Origin: an uncultured Xanthobacteraceae bacterium | GTDB taxonomy: Bacteria > Pseudomonadota > Alphaproteobacteria > Rhizobiales > Xanthobacteraceae | Assembly: GCA_955652195.1 (NCBI GenBank) | Contig: CATPBC010000167.1 | Location: forward strand, 1-7,493 | DNA length: 7,493 nucleotides | Reading direction: 5' to 3' | Shown here: positions 7,442 through 7,493 of the stretch, one piece after another | Numbering within the stretch: position 1 is the stretch's first letter | How the letters are laid out: each line of letters starts with the position of its first letter | Position numbers and translations under genes: made by a program | The notes under the pieces: model-generated | What the model was told of the DNA's origin: nothing | The model's input: the letters and a program-made list of their open reading frames with translations, nothing else | The model's database searches: none

Positions 7442-7493
7442 TAGTCCGAGGCGTTTGCGTCCATGCCAGCCGGCCGTGGCCTAATGCGAGAAC

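Overview
This window looks like chromosomal DNA from an alphaproteobacterium of the order Hyphomicrobiales (Bradyrhizobium/Xanthobacteraceae-like). The reasons are the high GC content, the gene families present, and a multi-PAS kinase whose catalytic core resembles the PdhS/PleC/DivJ cell-cycle kinases of that order. The assignment rests on remembered family resemblance, not on a search.

Left part, plus strand (1-1582): the end of a polyamine ABC importer operon. It holds a PotH-type permease cut by the left window edge and a complete PotI-type permease that starts one base after the potH stop. The two form the heteromeric inner-membrane channel of a putrescine/spermidine-type importer. The ATPase and the periplasmic binding protein are not in the window and probably lie to the left.

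Right part, minus strand (7407 down to 1634): three genes read towards the potHI operon. In transcription order they are a 935-residue PAS-rich sensor histidine kinase, a secreted DUF1194 (von Willebrand factor A-like) protein, and an AsmA-family membrane-anchored protein. The kinase and DUF1194 genes lie about 58 bp apart. A 175-bp spacer separates DUF1194 from asmA. The potI and asmA genes converge on a 51-bp spacer in which I see no clear terminator. The last 86 bases of the window (7408-7493) hold the 5' flank of the kinase gene and no supportable coding sequence.

The two blocks are probably functionally unrelated. Within the minus-strand block, the kinase may serve cell-cycle or envelope signalling and the other two proteins act in the cell envelope, but a shared pathway is inference. 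I see no mobile element, CRISPR array, RNA gene or convincing new system. The points most worth a second look are a glycine-to-serine change in the kinase's ATP-binding G1 box, an in-frame tandem repeat that builds an acidic linker in the kinase, and a CtrA-like half-matched box containing a GANTC site just upstream of the kinase start.
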